This document shows positions 62,510 to 64,000 of a stretch of DNA of 64,000 nt, piece after piece. The stretch covers positions 1-64,000 of the forward strand of contig JAURFW010000009.1 of the NCBI GenBank assembly GCA_030834125.1. The letters are read 5' to 3'. The number at the start of each line of letters is the position of its first letter. Position 1 is the stretch's first letter. The translations under genes were made by a program, and so were the position numbers. The notes under the pieces were generated by a model. The model ran no database searches. It worked only from the letters and a program-made list of their open reading frames with translations, and had not been told where the DNA came from. This DNA is from Bacteroidota bacterium. GTDB lineage: Bacteria > Bacteroidota > Bacteroidia > NS11-12g > UBA955.

Positions 62510-62556
62510 AACACAAACAAAAAATGCCCTTTATTAGGGCATTTTTTGTTTGTGTT
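62510..62556 (-). terminator. Terminator of the OmpA gene with a perfect 21-bp stem
   Basis: Arms 62510-62530 and 62536-62556 are exact inverted complements with a 5-base loop. The base of the hairpin is GCCCT/AGGGC at the loop end with A and T runs outside, so it can act on both strands. It sits nine bases after the OmpA stop and 42 bases before sucB. Confidence 0.9.
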
Positions 62557-62564
62557 AACTGTGT

Positions 62565-63749
62565 TTAATCTAATTTTATTCTTACCTCAACACACCTATT
62601 CTTTTCATCCTCGGTAAAAATTGGTTTCGCTTTACCAACCCCGTAATATTTGAGTCGGCTACTTGAAACTCCAAGTTTAGTTAATTCATTTACATAATAG
62701 GAAGCCCTAGCATCGCTAATTTCCATATTAATTTCATCACTACCTCTATCATCACCATGACCTATTAAAGTAACTGTTGCTTTAGGATTCTTGTTCAAAA
62801 AGTCTACAAGGAGCTTTAACTTTTCTAATTCTTTTGAATTTGTTGTTTTTGCATTAAACTCAAAGAAAATAATACTCTTTTGGGCAATATTACTTACCAT
62901 CTTATATACATCTTGAGTATTTTCAGCAATTGTATCTACTACAACTACAGTATCTTCAACTACCGGACAACCAGCATTTTCAGTAATACCGGCAATATCT
63001 GGACAATCATCCTCACTATCAATTATACCATCACCATCACTATCTGGACACCCTTCAAATTCCTTTAAACCTGATACATCTGGGCATTTATCTTTTGAAT
63101 TTGGAATTCCGTCTTTATCTGAATCAGGACAACCATTCAACGACACTATACCTGCCTCATTTGGACAAGCATCATCAAGGTCAAAAACACCGTCATTATC
63201 TGTATCTGTTGGACAGCCAAAAACATTTACATTTTGTGCATATTTTTCTGGTGTATTAGGACATTTATCTTTTTTATCATTAACACCGTCTTTATCTGAA
63301 TCTCCAGGGAAAATTTCTTTTAAACGGAATGTAACCTGAGCAGTAGGTCCTAACCAAAATGCCCAACCTGCTTTCACGCTAAATATGCTATTCTCGGGAT
63401 AATAACTTATTCCTAGATCTTGCCTACCAGTGAATGGAAACAATTCAGGACGAGGGGTCATCATATCAAAAATGGCTCTACCATAATAAGCGGATATTTT
63501 ATTATTAATCTTGTAGGTTAAACCTATATTATCAATAAGTCTGTTACCCGGAAAAATATTTACTGTAGCATAAACTCCCATTTTTTTCTTCCAGAATAAT
63601 TCAGGATAAAATACCGACACACGAGGGGCAAAAGAGGTAGTTCCGTTGTACATTACTAAATCGGCACCACCACCAATTTCTAATCCTTGTGAAAATAACG
63701 ACTGTGCCGTCATTAATAGTGTAAAAATTATACCAAAAACTTTTTTCAT
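62565..63749 (-). CDS. OmpA-family outer-membrane protein with thrombospondin type 3 repeats
   Basis: 394 residues. Signal peptide (about 1-20, ending LFSQ), a reduced barrel-like N-terminal region (about 21-145), then four Asp-rich thrombospondin type 3 repeats (about 145-260: DSDKDGVNDKKDKCP, DTDNDGVFDLDDACP, DSDKDGIPNSKDKCP and DSDGDGIIDSEDDCP) that bind calcium. The C-terminal OmpA domain (about 280-394) has VTLIGHGDDRGSDEIN and the ISDARASYYVNEL helix for peptidoglycan (DAP) binding. It should anchor the outer membrane to the wall. Confidence 0.93.
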   Translation of the reverse strand: MKKVFGIIFTLLMTAQSLFSQGLEIGGGADLVMYNGTTSFAPRVSVFYPELFWKKKMGVYATVNIFPGNRLIDNIGLTYKINNKISAYYGRAIFDMMTPRPELFPFTGRQDLGISYYPENSIFSVKAGWAFWLGPTAQVTFRLKEIFPGDSDKDGVNDKKDKCPNTPEKYAQNVNVFGCPTDTDNDGVFDLDDACPNEAGIVSLNGCPDSDKDGIPNSKDKCPDVSGLKEFEGCPDSDGDGIIDSEDDCPDIAGITENAGCPVVEDTVVVVDTIAENTQDVYKMVSNIAQKSIIFFEFNAKTTNSKELEKLKLLVDFLNKNPKATVTLIGHGDDRGSDEINMEISDARASYYVNELTKLGVSSSRLKYYGVGKAKPIFTEDEKNRCVEVRIKLD

Positions 63750-63765
63750 TTAAAATAATTTTTTT

Positions 63766-63773
63766 CAAATATA
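63766..63773 (-). promoter_or_regulatory. Putative -7 promoter element of the OmpA gene (TATATTTG)
   Basis: Perfect TAnnTTTG on the minus strand, 16 bases before the ATG at 63749; predicted leader about 10 bases, A/T only. Confidence 0.5.
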
Positions 63774-63849
63774 GCCTTGTAATTTTTTGTTTTACATAAA
63801 TTTTTGTTAAAAATTGGTAAACTGTATAAAAAAATTTACAAATGGACCT

Positions 63850-64000
63850 CTAATTCCGATTATGTTTTGTAAAGCTTATTACTATTAACAGTAACGATAC
63901 TATCATCATTACACCCCCAATTGGGGTAAGAAATCCAATTTTTTTTAGCGCAGTACTTAAAATTTCATTCAAAGCAATTAGCCATAATGAGATTGAAAAT
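63850..64000 (-). CDS. DUF423-like small membrane protein (3' part)
   Basis: The last 49 codons and TAG stop of a gene that continues beyond the window. The visible part reads as a hydrophobic segment FSISLWLIALNEI, a short turn, then IGFLTPIGGVMMIVSLLLIV and a basic tail. The placement of TPIGG before the last helix matches the end of DUF423 (YgdD/YwdK-type) proteins, small four-helix membrane proteins of unknown role. Only one domain end is seen, so the call is tentative. Confidence 0.6.
   Translation of the reverse strand, partial: FSISLWLIALNEILSTALKKIGFLTPIGGVMMIVSLLLIVISFTKHNRN

Noticed and set aside
62960-63320. Repetitive DNA resembling a short tandem repeat or CRISPR-like array
   Set aside because: The repeats encode calcium-binding thrombospondin type 3 units in the OmpA protein, vary at codon level and have no separate spacers.
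1-64000. A defence island, prophage, integrative element or biosynthetic cluster
   Set aside because: No integrase, transposase, phage structural, toxin-antitoxin, nuclease-helicase defence or NRPS/PKS gene and no attachment-site repeats were seen; gene content is core throughout.

Overview
The window is a 64 kb stretch of chromosome from a low-GC (roughly one third G+C) member of the Bacteroidota, most likely a Flavobacteriales-like lineage. The evidence is a type IX secretion sorting domain on a large secreted protein, tandem OmpH/Skp periplasmic chaperones next to murI, a TamL-type lipoprotein insertase, DUF4175 and DUF2851 proteins, an FtsZ tail ending in LHDNVD, and repeated TAnnTTTG promoter elements (the Bacteroidota -7 box) placed a few bases before start codons. 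MurE carries the DNPR motif and dapF is present, so the peptidoglycan is of the meso-diaminopimelate type. I see no rRNA, tRNA, CRISPR array, insertion sequence, prophage or integrated element, and no gap between genes exceeds 300 bases.

Layout. 1-5984: end of an OmpR-type response regulator, then leftward pabB, uvrC, murI, two ompH/skp paralogues and a lipoprotein. 5908-9293: a LuxE-like acyltransferase facing an RND/MMPL exporter. 9369-11420: leftward translation genes rpmH-rnpA-yidD and rpsF-rpsR-rplI; the 52-residue rpmH is short and easily missed. 11511-14891: a small membrane protein, a thioredoxin-like protein and metG. 14888-24831: a large DUF4175 coiled-coil membrane protein, a TrmH-type rRNA/tRNA methyltransferase, divergent tamL and an M48 lipoprotein protease, and clpC. 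25079-30915: dnaB, degP, and an ECF sigma/membrane anti-sigma/dapF operon. 30979-35369: a T9SS-secreted beta-propeller protein, lipA and an outer-membrane protein. 35634-50754: a complete 13-gene dcw cluster (mraZ-rsmH-ftsL-ftsI-murE-mraY-murD-ftsW-murG-murC-ftsQ-ftsA-ftsZ). 50801-55417: a GT4 glycosyltransferase, MFS transporter, small conserved protein, CCG-type Fe-S protein and a UspA-like protein. 55488-64000: a Ycf48-like secreted propeller, then a leftward run sucB-CDF transporter-DUF2851-lhgO-SprT-GT2, an OmpA protein with calcium-binding repeats, and the end of a DUF423 membrane protein.

How the genes work together. Much of the window builds and divides the envelope: MurI and DapF supply the D-Glu and meso-DAP of the stem peptide, the dcw operon makes lipid II and the divisome, Skp/OmpH, TamL and DegP handle outer-membrane protein assembly and quality control, and the ECF sigma operon physically links a regulatory pair to dapF. 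The remainder is core information processing (ribosomal proteins, RNase P, MetRS, DnaB, UvrC, ClpC).

The region is mostly ordinary housekeeping and I did not find a convincing new defence, mobile or biosynthetic system. The points of most interest are regulatory: an MraZ operator of three 10-bp repeats sitting on the -7 box of the dcw operon, an 11-base sequence shared by the rpsF and rpmH promoters, a set of -7 boxes so close to start codons that the mRNAs should be leaderless, an intrinsic terminator whose U-tract touches the murI start codon, divergent overlapping genes that both lack ATG starts, and a consensus DnaA box between clpC and dnaB.
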